Shown here piece by piece: positions 50,256 to 59,133 of a DNA stretch of 64,000 nt. The translations under genes were made by a program, and so were the position numbers. Source of the DNA: DASVXQ01 sp040414855 (GTDB lineage: Bacteria; Actinomycetota; CALGFH01); contig JBEDUQ010000062.1 in NCBI GenBank assembly GCA_040414855.1, positions 12,798 through 76,797 of the forward strand. The letters run 5' to 3'. The notes under the pieces were generated by a model. It was not told the DNA's origin. It did not search any database and worked only from the letters and a program-made list of their open reading frames with translations. Numbering within the stretch: position 1 is the stretch's first letter; the number at the start of each line of letters is the position of its first letter.

Positions 50256-51194
50256 GTGCACCACGATCGATTGGCCGCGGAGGCGGGCGAAGGGACGAGC
50301 GGCGTCCTCGAGGCGACGACCGCGACCTTCGCCGAGCACAGAGAGCTGCTGTTCTCGGTCGTCTACAACCTGCTCGGGACCGTCACCGACAGCGAGGACG
50401 TCCTCCAGGACACCTGGCTGGCGTGGGCTGCCGGCGGGCGCGAGGAGGTCGCCAACCCGCGCGCCTATCTGGTGCGGATCGCCGTCAACCAGGCGCTGTC
50501 GAAGCTGCGCAGCGCGCGCCGCAGCCGCGAGGACTACGTGGGGCCATGGCTGCCGGAGCCGCTGGTCACCACGGCCGATACGGCGGACAGCACGGAACGG
50601 GGCGAGGCGGTGTCGTTGGCCATGATGGTGGTGCTCGAGACGCTGACGCCCCTGGAGCGCACGGTGTTCGTGCTGCACGAGGTGTTCGGGTACGACCATC
50701 CCGAGATCGCGTCGATCCTGGAGCGCAGCCCCGCGGCCGTCCGCCAGGTGGCGCACCGCGCCCGCGAGCACGTCCAGGCCCGTCGGCCCCGCTTCGAGCC
50801 CGACGCGGACGCGCGCAGGGCCGCCACCGAGCGGTTCCTGGCCGCCGCGATCGGTGGCGACCTCCCCGCGCTGCTCGAGGTGCTCGCTCCGGACGTGACT
50901 TTCTCGACCGATTCCGGCGGCAAGCTGCGGGCCGCGCGACGGGTCATCCAGGGTCGCGACAAGGTCGCACGCATGGTGCTCGCGAATGTCAGCAACTACG
51001 GTCTCGCCGGTCTCACCATCCGCTACGCGGAGGTGAACGGTGGTCCGGCCGCACTGCTGTTCGGGGACGCCCGGCTGTTCGCGGTCCTGGCCGTGGACCT
51101 CAACGAGGAGGACGGCCGGGTGCGCGCGCTCTACACCATCCTCAACCCCGACAAGCTGCGGAAGCTGGCGGAGCAGCTTCGCACGCACCCGTGA
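50256..51194 (+). CDS. ECF41-type RNA polymerase sigma factor
   Basis: About 312 residues from a GTG (VHHDRLAAEAGEGTSG). Sigma-70 region 2 is FAEHRELLFSVVYNLLGTVTDSEDVLQDTWLAW, and region 4 is LTPLERTVFVLHEVFGYDHPEIASILERSPAAVRQVAHRAREHV. A C-terminal SnoaL-like domain ends with YTILNPDKL, the NPDKL signature of the ECF41 group that regulates activity without an anti-sigma factor. ECF41 genes usually sit beside a carboxymuconolactone decarboxylase, oxidoreductase or epimerase target; none is here, and the closest gene is the MMPL transporter. Confidence 0.92.
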   Translation: MHHDRLAAEAGEGTSGVLEATTATFAEHRELLFSVVYNLLGTVTDSEDVLQDTWLAWAAGGREEVANPRAYLVRIAVNQALSKLRSARRSREDYVGPWLPEPLVTTADTADSTERGEAVSLAMMVVLETLTPLERTVFVLHEVFGYDHPEIASILERSPAAVRQVAHRAREHVQARRPRFEPDADARRAATERFLAAAIGGDLPALLEVLAPDVTFSTDSGGKLRAARRVIQGRDKVARMVLANVSNYGLAGLTIRYAEVNGGPAALLFGDARLFAVLAVDLNEEDGRVRALYTILNPDKLRKLAEQLRTHP

Positions 51195-51233
51195 CCCCTC
51201 CCCCCGCTCACCCACTCCTCCGCACGGCGGCGC

Positions 51234-51824
51234 TTATAAGCTGCCCCCTTCCGGACGCTGGCGCTGGCTCCGATCGCTCCGGGTGCTCCGGATGCGGCCC
51301 CATGGCTTGAACACGGCGAGCACGGTGGCAACGGTCAGCGTGGTGAGCGACACCGCGGGCGGGAAGAACAGCTGGGACACCGCCGCCGGGTCTGGGCTGC
51401 CGGTGAGCAGGCTCCGGCCGTAAGCCGCCACCTCGTCCATACCCGGCTGGAGCACGAGCAGGATCAGGGTGCACAGGATGAGATTCAGCACCAGCTTGAC
51501 CAGCACCCACCAGTACCGCAGCAGGCCCCAGGTGGTGGCCAGCCCCAGGATCAGGCCGGTCACAAGGCACACCAGGCCGCAGGCCAGCATCGGCCAGACG
51601 ACGAAGGTCGCCAGCGCCTGGTAGGCCAGGCTACGGAGCTGGAGATCGCCCGCGAACCGCCCGGTGAGCACCAGGACGGCGACGATCACGTCGACGCCGA
51701 TCCAGGCGCCGCCCGAGACGATGTGCGCGACCAGCGTGGCCTTGTGCCATCCGCGGCTCAGCCGGATCCGCCGGCTCCGCGACGCGCCGGCCGCCTCTCT
51801 GCTGGCGGTCGTGGCAGTGCTCAC
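51234..51824 (-). CDS. DUF2269-like integral membrane protein
   Basis: A 196-residue protein from GTG, placed by AAGGAGGG seven bases upstream; the frame upstream of it is not used. About four hydrophobic segments (KATLVAHIVSGGAWIGVDVIVAVLVL, TFVVWPMLACGLVCLVTGLILGL, YWWVLVKLVLNLILCTLILLVL, SLTTLTVATVLAVF) match the DUF2269 type. A His in the first helix is typical. No function is established. It converges with the sigma-factor gene. Confidence 0.75.
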   Translation of the reverse strand: MSTATTASREAAGASRSRRIRLSRGWHKATLVAHIVSGGAWIGVDVIVAVLVLTGRFAGDLQLRSLAYQALATFVVWPMLACGLVCLVTGLILGLATTWGLLRYWWVLVKLVLNLILCTLILLVLQPGMDEVAAYGRSLLTGSPDPAAVSQLFFPPAVSLTTLTVATVLAVFKPWGRIRSTRSDRSQRQRPEGGSL

Positions 51825-52164
51825 AGGTGATCCCTCCTTGGGGGTGGTTGCGGGGAGACTCCGCGGCGATGGCCAGGCCGGGAACATCGGCCAGGTGGCC
51901 ATTCCTGTGTCCTCCGATCGCCACGAGCCTCGCAGAGCCGCGCCATGCGGGCATCGCGCCACGGGCGACTCCTGGCCTACGACGCTCGGCGTACGGCCGC
52001 GGAGCAACGTGGTAGAGCACTCCCCCTTCCCGCACTCTGGTCGCTGGTGACATGCCGACCCTTCTGCAATCCATTCACAGATGCAATCGATTTGTGTTAA
52101 GAACCTGGGGAGGGTGGACGGCCGCTCCGCGCGTGGTGGGTCGGCCGACGAGGAGGGCTGCTGC
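51825..52164. other. Divergent control region before cbiM
   Basis: No gene could be supported. It separates the leftward DUF2269 gene and the rightward cbiMNQO operon, and carries the operator-like repeats at 52064-52096. I see no cobalamin riboswitch signature. Confidence 0.5.
52064..52096. promoter_or_regulatory. Possible metal-regulator binding site
   Basis: TGCAATC occurs twice 18 bp apart (52064-52070 and 52082-52088). The second copy is inside an imperfect inverted repeat CACAGAT-N7-ATTTGTG (52076-52096). It also loosely fits a Nur-type TGCAA-N5-TTGCA pattern. It lies 70-100 bp before cbiM, the place for nickel- or cobalt-responsive control. Regulator identity is a guess. Confidence 0.4.
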
Positions 52165-52842
52165 ATGCACATTCCTGATGGGCTGATCTATGCCCAGACC
52201 GCGGTGGCGACCGGGGCGACGGGCGCTGGGCTGGTGGCCGTGGCGCTCCGCAAGGCTCGGAAGACGCTGGAAGATCGTCAGATCCCCCTGGTCGGGGTGA
52301 CGGCCGCGTTCATCTTCGCGGCGCAGATGGTCACCTTCCCGGTCGCGGGCGGCACCAGCGCGCACCTGCTGGGCGGAGCGATGGCGGGGATCCTGCTCGG
52401 CCCCTGGCTGGGCGCGCTGGTGGAGACCGTGGTCTACACGGTCCAGGCGATCGGGTTCGCGGATGGCGGCATCACCGCGCTCGGCGCCAACGTGCTGATG
52501 ATGGGCTTCCTGCCGGCGGTTGGCGGCTACTACCTGTTCCGGGCCGGCATCCGCCGGCTGCCGCGCACGCGGACGGCGTTCCTCGGCATGACGGCGGCGA
52601 CGTCCTGGGTCACCATCGTGCTCGCGGCCGCCCTTGGGGCGTTCTTCATCGCCACCGGCGGTCCCCTGCCGACCGAGACCTACCCGATCATGATCGGAAT
52701 CCACGTGCTCGTCGGCATCGGCGAGGCGGTCATCTCCACCGCGGTGATCGCCGCGGTTATGAGCGTGCGCCCGGACCTGATGGCCACCCGCGACCTGCTG
52801 CCCGGGCGTGGGGCCGCGAGCGTCCGGAGGGCCGCGTCGTGA
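52165..52842 (+). CDS. cbiM: Energy-coupling factor Co/Ni transporter, CbiM
   Basis: A 225-residue membrane protein whose N-terminus MHIPDGLIYAQT is the metal-binding signature of CbiM/NikM; the start Met and His2 form the site, which fixes the start at 52165 (AGGAGGG seven bases upstream). The frame also opens at 52081, but that would bury the metal site. It has about seven helices, with GGTSAHLLGGAMAGILLGPWLGAL. It is the substrate-binding S component for cobalt or nickel. Confidence 0.93.
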   Translation: MHIPDGLIYAQTAVATGATGAGLVAVALRKARKTLEDRQIPLVGVTAAFIFAAQMVTFPVAGGTSAHLLGGAMAGILLGPWLGALVETVVYTVQAIGFADGGITALGANVLMMGFLPAVGGYYLFRAGIRRLPRTRTAFLGMTAATSWVTIVLAAALGAFFIATGGPLPTETYPIMIGIHVLVGIGEAVISTAVIAAVMSVRPDLMATRDLLPGRGAASVRRAAS

Positions 52843-53186
52843 GCGCGACCGGGCGGCGGTCGGTCGCCGGGCTGGTGGTGGTCGGCGTCGGGCTCGCGCT
52901 GCTGATCGGCATGGTGGCCGCCAATTTCGCCGCGGGCACACCGGACGCGCTCCAGCGGTCGGTGATCGACAGCGCCTGCAAGGACGCCGCCGACCAGGAG
53001 TCCTGCCTGGCGGAGAAGGAGGGCGAGCCGGTCTGGACCTCGGTCCCGGAGGCGCTGAACGGCTACACCCACGTCTCGCTGTCGGGGCTGGTCGGCGTGG
53101 TGGCGACTTTCGTGCTCGGCGCCGGGCTGATCTGGGTGCTGCGCCGGGGACGCGCCAGGGGCGACGAGCCACGTGCCCGCGACTGA
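52839..53186 (+). CDS. cbiN: CbiN-like PDGLE-domain component
   Basis: A 115-residue protein with a helix near each end (VAGLVVVGVGLALLIGMVAANFA and LVGVVATFVLGAGLIWVL) around an external loop. This is the layout of CbiN/NikN PDGLE-type small subunits that support CbiM. The GTG start overlaps the cbiM stop (GTGA). The loop contains two cysteines (DSACKDAADQESCLAEKE), possibly a disulfide. Confidence 0.82.
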   Translation: MSATGRRSVAGLVVVGVGLALLIGMVAANFAAGTPDALQRSVIDSACKDAADQESCLAEKEGEPVWTSVPEALNGYTHVSLSGLVGVVATFVLGAGLIWVLRRGRARGDEPRARD

Positions 53187-53201
53187 GGCGGGGCGGACGC
53201 G

Positions 53202-53939
53202 GTGAGCGGCATCCACGCCGGCGTCGGCCATGACATCGAGGCGCTGGCGGCCGGTGACTCGCCGGTGCACCGGCTCGATCCCCGGGCCAAGATCATCGGC
53301 CTGATCGGGCTGACGGTCGTGGCCGTGACCCTGCCGGTCGGCGCCTGGGCGGCGCTCGGGATCGTGGCCGGCGTGCTGGTCGCGCTGGCCGCCGTCGCGC
53401 GGCTGCCGGCCAGGCACGTGCTGCGGCGCATGAACGTCGAGCTGCCGTTCCTACTGTCGGCGGCCGTGCTGCCGTTCACCGCCGACGACGGGCTCCGCCT
53501 GGCCGGGACCGTGGCGGCCAAGATCACCATCGGCGTGCTGGCGATGATCGTGCTCAGCTCGACCACGCCGTTCCCGATGCTGCTGCGCGGCTTCGAGCTG
53601 CTGCGCGCCCCGCGCCTGCTGGTGGCGATCGTCGCCTTCATGTGGCGCTACCTGCACGTGATCGGCGAGGAGGTGACCAGGATGAAGGTGGCGCGGCAGG
53701 CCCGCGGCTACTCGGCGAACTGGCTGTGGCAGGCGACCTCGACCGGCCCGCTGATCGCCACCCTGTTCCTGCGCGCGCTCGAACGCGGCGAGCGCGTCTA
53801 CCTCGCCATGCTCAGCCGCGGCTACACGGGTGGCGTGCCCGAGGGGCTCGGCCTCCGCCTGGCGATCCGCGGCGCCGACGTCGCCTTCGTCGCGGGTCTC
53901 GCGCTGCTGCTCGCGACCGTCCGGGTGGGACTGCGATGA
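53202..53939 (+). CDS. cbiQ: Energy-coupling factor T component, CbiQ
   Basis: A 245-residue EcfT-type protein: DSPVHRLDPRAKIIGLIGLTVVAV at the N-terminus and the coupling-helix motifs MKVARQARGYSA and ALERGERVYLAMLSRGY that dock on the ATPase. Four to five helices are seen. It follows cbiN by 15 bp and overlaps cbiO. Confidence 0.92.
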   Translation: MSGIHAGVGHDIEALAAGDSPVHRLDPRAKIIGLIGLTVVAVTLPVGAWAALGIVAGVLVALAAVARLPARHVLRRMNVELPFLLSAAVLPFTADDGLRLAGTVAAKITIGVLAMIVLSSTTPFPMLLRGFELLRAPRLLVAIVAFMWRYLHVIGEEVTRMKVARQARGYSANWLWQATSTGPLIATLFLRALERGERVYLAMLSRGYTGGVPEGLGLRLAIRGADVAFVAGLALLLATVRVGLR

Positions 53940-54709
53940 GGGGCCCGGAGAAGGTCGCCCCGCCCGCCGTGGAACTGGATGGCGTGCACTTCGCCTATCC
54001 CGACGGCCACGTGGCGCTCGACGACGTGTCGGTGCGGATTGGCGCCGGCGAGCGGGTCGCCGTGCTCGGGCCGAACGGCGCCGGCAAGTCGACCCTGTGC
54101 CTGCACCTCAACGGCATCCTCGCGCCGCAGCGCGGCAGCGTCCGGATCGGCGGCCTGCCGGTCGAGGGGCGCAACCTCAAGGAGGTCCGCCGGCGCGTCG
54201 GGCTGGTCTTTCAGGACCCCGACGACATGCTGTTCATGCCGACCGTCGCGCAGGACGTCGGCTTCGGACCGTCCAATCTCGGCCTGCCGGAGGACGAGGT
54301 CCGCCGGCGCGTCGAGCGTGCCCTGGCGATGGTGGGCATGGCCGGAGCCGGCGAGCGGTCGCCGCACCACCTCTCGTTCGGGCAGCGCAAGCGGGTCGCC
54401 GCCGCGGCCGCGCTGAGCATGGAGCCGGAGGTACTGGTGCTCGACGAGCCGTCCAGCAACCTGGACCCCCGAGGCCGGCGCGAGTTCGGCGAGATTCTCG
54501 AGCTGCTCGAGCAGACCTTGCTGATGGTCACCCACGACCTGCCGTACGCGCTCCAGCTCTGCGACCGCGCCCTGGTCATCGACGCGGGCCGCATGGTCGC
54601 CGACGGCCCCATCGCCGACCTGCTCGGGGACGCCGAGCTGCTGGCCGCCCACGACCTCGAGCTCCCCGTCGGCTTCGACCCCGACCTGGTCCGGTCGATC
54701 CGGCGGTGA
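53936..54709 (+). CDS. cbiO: Energy-coupling factor ATPase, CbiO
   Basis: A 257-residue ATPase: Walker A GPNGAGKST, Q-loop FQDPDDMLFMPTVAQDVGFGPSN (the ECF-type Q-loop), signature LSFGQRKRVAAAAAL (LSFGQ rather than LSGGQ, usual in CbiO), Walker B VLVLDEPSSNLDP and H-loop MVTHDLPYALQLCD. The ATG overlaps the cbiQ stop (ATGA). It completes the cbiMNQO importer for cobalt or nickel. Confidence 0.95.
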   Translation: MRGPEKVAPPAVELDGVHFAYPDGHVALDDVSVRIGAGERVAVLGPNGAGKSTLCLHLNGILAPQRGSVRIGGLPVEGRNLKEVRRRVGLVFQDPDDMLFMPTVAQDVGFGPSNLGLPEDEVRRRVERALAMVGMAGAGERSPHHLSFGQRKRVAAAAALSMEPEVLVLDEPSSNLDPRGRREFGEILELLEQTLLMVTHDLPYALQLCDRALVIDAGRMVADGPIADLLGDAELLAAHDLELPVGFDPDLVRSIRR

Positions 54710-54737
54710 GCGAACCTCCCGCCGGGGAGCGAACCTC

Positions 54738-54771
54738 AGACGGGCGTTTCAGACGACCGGCGAACCCGTCT
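54738..54771. terminator. Hairpin between convergent cbiO and DUF4157 genes
   Basis: agacggg (54738-54744) pairs with cccgtct (54765-54771), with a 20-nt loop, between two convergent coding regions. A short direct repeat gagcgaacctc also occurs twice just upstream (about 54709-54737). Confidence 0.4.
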
Positions 54772-57103
54772 CACGTGCCCGAGAGGATCGTCCGGTCCAG
54801 GAGGCCGGCGCCCAGGGGAAAGATCGCCCGGAATTTGTCGTCGCCCCAGGCGTACGCCAGCTCGATGAGGTGCGAGACCAACTCCGAGGCCCGATCGTCC
54901 AGTTTGGTGACGGGGTCGTAGTACCGCTTCTCGTGGAGCGCGTCGAAGACGCTCTTCCACTTGGTGTCGTCTTTCGCCTGCCCGCTGCTTCCGCCCCGCT
55001 GGAATTCGTCGAACGCCGCTTGCACGTCGGGGGTCCATTTGGCGTACGGAACGCCTTTGTCTTCCGGTTTCCCCAGCGAGAACCCTCCGAAGTCCTCGTG
55101 GGGCTTCCAGGGGAACGAGGCGTTGCCATAGACCCGCATCTGCCGGACGTGCGCAGCCTCGTGAATGAACGTGCTCGCGGTCTCGGTGATCAGGTCGTTC
55201 CGAATTTTTGTATGCTCGGCATCTTCGCGGGTGAGGACCTCCATCAGCTTGGTGGTTGGCAGGTCGATCTTGACGATGATCCAATTCGCCACCGACAGGC
55301 CGGCCTCCTTGTCGCCCAGCTTCGTGTTGCCGATCACGTCGACGAACGGCCCACTGGCCTGGCTTTGCTTGAGCCCCTTCAGGAACTCCAGCAGCGCGGA
55401 GGTCCACTTGCTGGGGTGCTCCTTCGCGTGCTTGAGCGCGGCGGTGAACAACCACTCGAGGAACAGCTTCGGGAGCCTTGCCGCATGCTTGCCCCATTTC
55501 TCGGTATCCAGCGCCGGCCCCTCCAGCTTGATTTCCGGCGGCTCGACGTACAGTCCGAGCGTTCTCTTGCCACCAGTCACCTCTTGTTCGCGCTCGGCGA
55601 TCATCTTGTCCCGGTGCGCCGCTTCCTGCTCTTTCTTGTGGCGTTGGTCGTCTGCCCACTTGCGATCGAACTCGACAGCGTTCTTTTGCCGCTCGAGGTC
55701 CCAGGCGAAATCCTGGAGGGTCTCTCTGACGGGCCGCAATGGACGCGGGGTCGCTCGCCCCAATGCGCTGAGGCGCTCCTGCCAGCTCTTCTGGTCGTTG
55801 AGGAAGCCAATGACGTTCTCGAGCCAGGTCTCGACAGCCCCTGGCGGATGGCCTGCCTTCAACTTGGTACCCCGCTCGGCGAGCGCTTCTCCCTCCTTCG
55901 TCAGCCCGGCGAGCGCGGCGTCGAGGCTCTCGGACTCGGGTGCGGCGACTGATTCCTTGGCGATTTCTCGTGCCGGTTCCCGCTGCTCGGGAGGCGGCTT
56001 CTCGCGACGAGCCGGTGGTGCGTCTTGGCGAACCGTTGGGCGGACTGTCGCGACCGGCTCCGCGCTCGGTTTCTCCGACACGGGCTGTTCCGGGTTGATC
56101 ACCGCCGCGGTCTTCGCCGAGGTGACAGCGCCGGAGACCGGGACGACCTCCTCCGCCCCTCGGTGCTGCTCCCGCGGTGGAGGCGGTGGCTGGATCCGGC
56201 TCCTGCTCGCCGGAAGCCCGATTGAAGGCTGTGCCGAGGCGGGTTTCGACGGGGTCTTCTTCGGTCTGGTAATAAATGCCCGTTCCTCTTGAAGCGCCGC
56301 GAGAAGCTGCTTCGCGCCATCCTCGGTCGTGTCCGCAGGTATTTTGGCGAGCATCCCGTCAACCTCTTCGACGGTCCTCATGTCCAAGACCTGCCGCTTC
56401 AGGTTGCGCAATCCCAGCCGTGTTTCCGTGTCATGGCCGTTGATCACGACGCGCTGGATCACCCCGGCCGTGGCGGCGGGCGCCGTCACCGTCTGCTGCG
56501 CGGTATGGGTCAGCTCATGGGCAAGCAGGCGCTGCCCGGCGGGGCTGCCGGGACGGTATTCGCCGCGCCGGAAGAAGATCTCCCGCCCGGTCGTGAAGGC
56601 CTGGGCGCGCCCTTGGGGCCTGGCCGGCGCGCCGTGGTCTCCGCGGCGAGCTCGTCCGACGCCGGTTGCACGGAGTGCCCGACCACCCGCCGGGCCACCT
56701 CGTCCGCCTCCTGCTCGTACCGGTCGTGGGGCTGGCCGACCACCCGCGTCGGTTGGATGACCGGCGCGGGCGCGCCGGCATGGGTGGCGTGGTCGACCAC
56801 CCGCTGCACGTAACGGTTGCCGAGGTCCCGCTGCAACCGGAGCAGCACCCCGCCCACACGGGCGAGCCGTCCACCGCTCGCCCGCTCCAGTGCCGCGGCC
56901 TGCGCCACGGGGTCGGCAGCGCGCGCCAAGCGCGCCTGCGCCGCGGGGTCGGCAGCGCGACCCAGGCCATGGACAAGAAGGCCGCCGGGCACCGGAGCGG
57001 GCCGGGTCTCGCCGCCGTCGGGCGCCTTGGCGACTCCGGGGACGGTCGGCGCAAATGTCTCCAGCGTGGTGGTGTCGGCGCGGCGGCTGAACTCCCTGCC
57101 CAT
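54771..57103 (-). pseudogene. Frameshifted DUF4157 / eCIS-effector-like protein
   Basis: The N-terminal part (from MGREFSRRADTTTLE, start 57103 with GAGGGGGAT upstream) contains the DUF4157 lead-in QPHDRYEQEADEVARRV. It leaves frame near 56,590-56,650, and a second frame continues with AFTTGREIFFRRGEYRPG and HELTHTAQQ (56505-56519), the DUF4157 zinc-protease-like motif. The stretch that normally lies between (DFSGVRVHT type) is missing, so a deletion plus frameshift is likely. Downstream come an acidic/proline-rich linker, coiled-coil-like segments and a C-terminal domain with a second HExxH, IHEAAHVRQ (55149-55163). DUF4157 marks effectors loaded into extracellular contractile injection systems. 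No injection-system genes are in the window. Confidence 0.75.
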
Positions 57104-57259
57104 GAATCCCCCTCAACCGCTCGATAGACGTATTGCCGCCAGACTCGGTCGCCGCCCCAGGCGTGTCAATACGGCGATCACCAGGCCTCAAGAGACACTG
57201 GCGATCAACTCGGGCGCGGGAAAGGGGCGCGGTTTACAGCCAGCCCGCGCTTGGATAAC

Positions 57260-57279
57260 CTACAACCATATGGTTGTAG
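57260..57279. promoter_or_regulatory. Perfect 20-bp palindrome over the ArsR start
   Basis: CTACAACCATATGGTTGTAG is an exact palindrome whose centre contains the ATG at 57270. TTGGATAAC just upstream can serve as the -10 of a leaderless message. This form (ACAACCATATGGTTGT) is the usual autoregulatory site of ArsR genes paired with AHSA1/SRPBCC genes. Confidence 0.75.
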
Positions 57280-57659
57280 ACATGCTGACCGACAAGCTTG
57301 TGGACCAGCTATTCCAGGCGCTGTCGGACGCGACGCGGCGGGACATCCTGCGCCGCTCCGTCGCCGGAGAGCTGTCGGTGTCGCAGCTGGCACAGGCCTA
57401 CCCGATGAGCTTCGCGGCGGTGCAGAAGCACGTCGCGGTGCTGGAGCGGGCCGGTCTGGTAACCAAGGAGCGCCGCGGGAGGGAGCAGCTGGTGCGCACC
57501 GACCTCGACGCCGTGGGCGCCGCGCGGTTGGCCCTCGACGACCTCGAGGCGGCCTGGTGCGGGCGGGTGGAACGGATGTCTCAACTGCTCGCGCAGGTTC
57601 CCGACCCAGTACACGACGATCCGACGAGAGGACGACCACCGCCGTGCGGATGCGGCTGA
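57270..57659 (+). CDS. ArsR-family regulator (SRPBCC-linked)
   Basis: A 129-residue winged-helix regulator (MVVDMLTDKLVDQLFQALSDATRRDILRRSV; SVSQLAQAYPMSFAAVQKHVAVLERAGLV). Start 57270 gives the usual MVVD N-terminus; Met5 (57282) is an alternative. The C-terminus ends in an atypical PTRGRPPPCGCG because the DNA past the normal end has been joined to the middle of the SRPBCC gene. The helix-turn-helix is intact, so it may still bind its palindrome. Confidence 0.85.
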   Translation: MVVDMLTDKLVDQLFQALSDATRRDILRRSVAGELSVSQLAQAYPMSFAAVQKHVAVLERAGLVTKERRGREQLVRTDLDAVGAARLALDDLEAAWCGRVERMSQLLAQVPDPVHDDPTRGRPPPCGCG

Positions 57660-57799
57660 GCCAGCGCGACGGCGGGACCAGGATGGAGGTGCGCTCGATC
57701 TTCGACTCCAGGGAGCAGATGGAGCAGCTCGACCGCATGGGCATGACGGAGGGCTGGAAGCTGGCGGTCAGCCAGATGGACGGCCTGCTCGAGGGCTGA
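57644..57799 (+). pseudogene. C-terminal remnant of an SRPBCC/AHSA1 protein
   Basis: The frame MRLSQRDGGTRMEVRS, then EQMEQLDRMGMTEGWKLAVSQMDGLL, is the last third of an AHSA1-type protein (about 51 of roughly 150 residues). The first 100 residues are gone. The deletion joins the tail of the ArsR gene to this segment, so the pair is no longer functional as an effector cassette. Confidence 0.8.
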
Positions 57800-57889
57800 C
57801 CGCGGCTGACCGCGGGCTGACCGCGGGCGGCGGAGTCGCTCGACGCGGCCCCCCCGCCGCTTCCCCGATCGGACGAAAGGACACGAGCG

Positions 57890-58504
57890 ATGAGAAAGCT
57901 GCTGGTGACCACCTTCCTGACCCTCGACGGGGTCATGCAGGCACCTGGTGGGCCCGGCGAGGACGACAGCGGCGGCTTCACCATGGGTGGCTGGTCGGTG
58001 AACTACTGGGACGACCTGATGGGCCAGGTCATGGGCGAGGCGACCAGCAAGCCGTTCGCCATGGTCCTCGGGCGCAGGACCTGGGACATCATGGCCGCGT
58101 TCTGGCCGCACGCCAGCGAGGAGGAGGGCGGCAAGATCTTCAACCAGGCCACCAAGTACGTCGCCTCGCGGGGTCGCCCCAACCTGACGGAGTGGAGCAA
58201 CTCGGTCCTCATCGAGGGCGACGCCGCCGACGGGATCGCGGCACTCAAGAAGCAGGACGGGCCAGAGCTCCAGGTGCACGGCAGCGCGAACCTGATCCAG
58301 ACGCTGCTGCGCAACAACCTGGTCGACCGGTTCAGGCTCTGGGTCTTCCCGTGCGTGGTCGGGTCCGGCAAGCGGCTGTTCTCGGACGGCACCATCCCCG
58401 CCGGACTCAGGCTGGTCGACAGCAAGGTCTCCACCACCGGCGTGGTGATCGGCACCTACGAGCCGGCCGGCGAGGTCCCCACGGGAACCTTCGGCCAGGA
58501 CTGA
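57890..58504 (+). CDS. RibD C-terminal/dihydrofolate-reductase-like protein
   Basis: A 204-residue protein with the RibD-C/DHFR fold: MRKLLVTTFLTLDGVMQAPGG, MVLGRRTWDIMAAFWP, ELQVHGSANLIQTLLRNNLVDRFRLWVFPCVVGSGKRLF. It is an NADPH-dependent reductase family of unknown substrate, common in small actinobacterial stress cassettes. AAAGGA precedes the ATG at a slightly long spacing. Confidence 0.9.
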   Translation: MRKLLVTTFLTLDGVMQAPGGPGEDDSGGFTMGGWSVNYWDDLMGQVMGEATSKPFAMVLGRRTWDIMAAFWPHASEEEGGKIFNQATKYVASRGRPNLTEWSNSVLIEGDAADGIAALKKQDGPELQVHGSANLIQTLLRNNLVDRFRLWVFPCVVGSGKRLFSDGTIPAGLRLVDSKVSTTGVVIGTYEPAGEVPTGTFGQD

Positions 58505-58508
58505 GTCC

Positions 58509-58967
58509 TCAGCTCGCCGCCCTCTTCACGAGCGCGCCGATCCTCGCCTCGTCGTCTGCGGTCAACTCCGTCAGCGCGAACGCGGTCGGCCACATGGTGC
58601 CTTCGTCGAGGTTCGCCGGGTCATTGAAGCCGAGCGTCGCGTACCTCGTCTTGAACTTCTTCGCGGGCTGGAAGAAGCAGACGATCTTGCCGGCCTTGGC
58701 ATAGGCGGGCATCCCGTACCAGAGCTTCGGCGACAGGGCTGGCGCGCTGGCTTTGATGACGGCATGGAGCCGTTCGGCCATGGCGCGGTCCGGTTCCTCC
58801 ATCTCGGCGATCTTCGCGAGCACCTCGCTTTCCGCCTCTGCCTCGCGCCCGGCCGTCTTCAGCTCCTTGGCGCGCTCCTTCATCGCGCCGCGTTCCTCGT
58901 CAGTGAACCCGTCGAACGACTTGCTCTTCGAGGGGGTGCTCTTGGTGGACTTTCGCGTGTCATTCAT
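58509..58967 (-). CDS. DUF1801-domain protein
   Basis: About 152 residues from MNDTRKSTKSTPSKSKS. A lysine/serine-rich N-terminal tail is followed by a DUF1801 domain (AERLHAVIKASAPALSPKLWYGMPAYAKAGKIVCFFQPAKKFKTRYATLGF). The N-terminal region (GFTDEERGAMKERAKELK) matches proteins annotated as DUF1801/YdeI-type. It ends 4 bp from the convergent RibD-like gene. AGGAAACC lies before the chosen ATG. Confidence 0.85.
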   Translation of the reverse strand: MNDTRKSTKSTPSKSKSFDGFTDEERGAMKERAKELKTAGREAEAESEVLAKIAEMEEPDRAMAERLHAVIKASAPALSPKLWYGMPAYAKAGKIVCFFQPAKKFKTRYATLGFNDPANLDEGTMWPTAFALTELTADDEARIGALVKRAAS

Positions 58968-59133
58968 TGCTGGTTTCCTCCACACCGGTCTTGATTGGGA
59001 CGACATTCATGGTAGGCAGCCACCCCGCGGGGGGCTTCTTGGAAACTGATCGGTATGGGCCGCCGGGAACCCTCGACCGGGTGCGACCCAGTAGGTCCGG
59101 TCCGTCCACCCGACCACCGAGAGCGAGGCGTCG

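Noticed and set aside
51825..52164. Cobalamin riboswitch before cbiM
   Set aside because: I could not find the conserved B12-box sequence or the expected stem arrangement.
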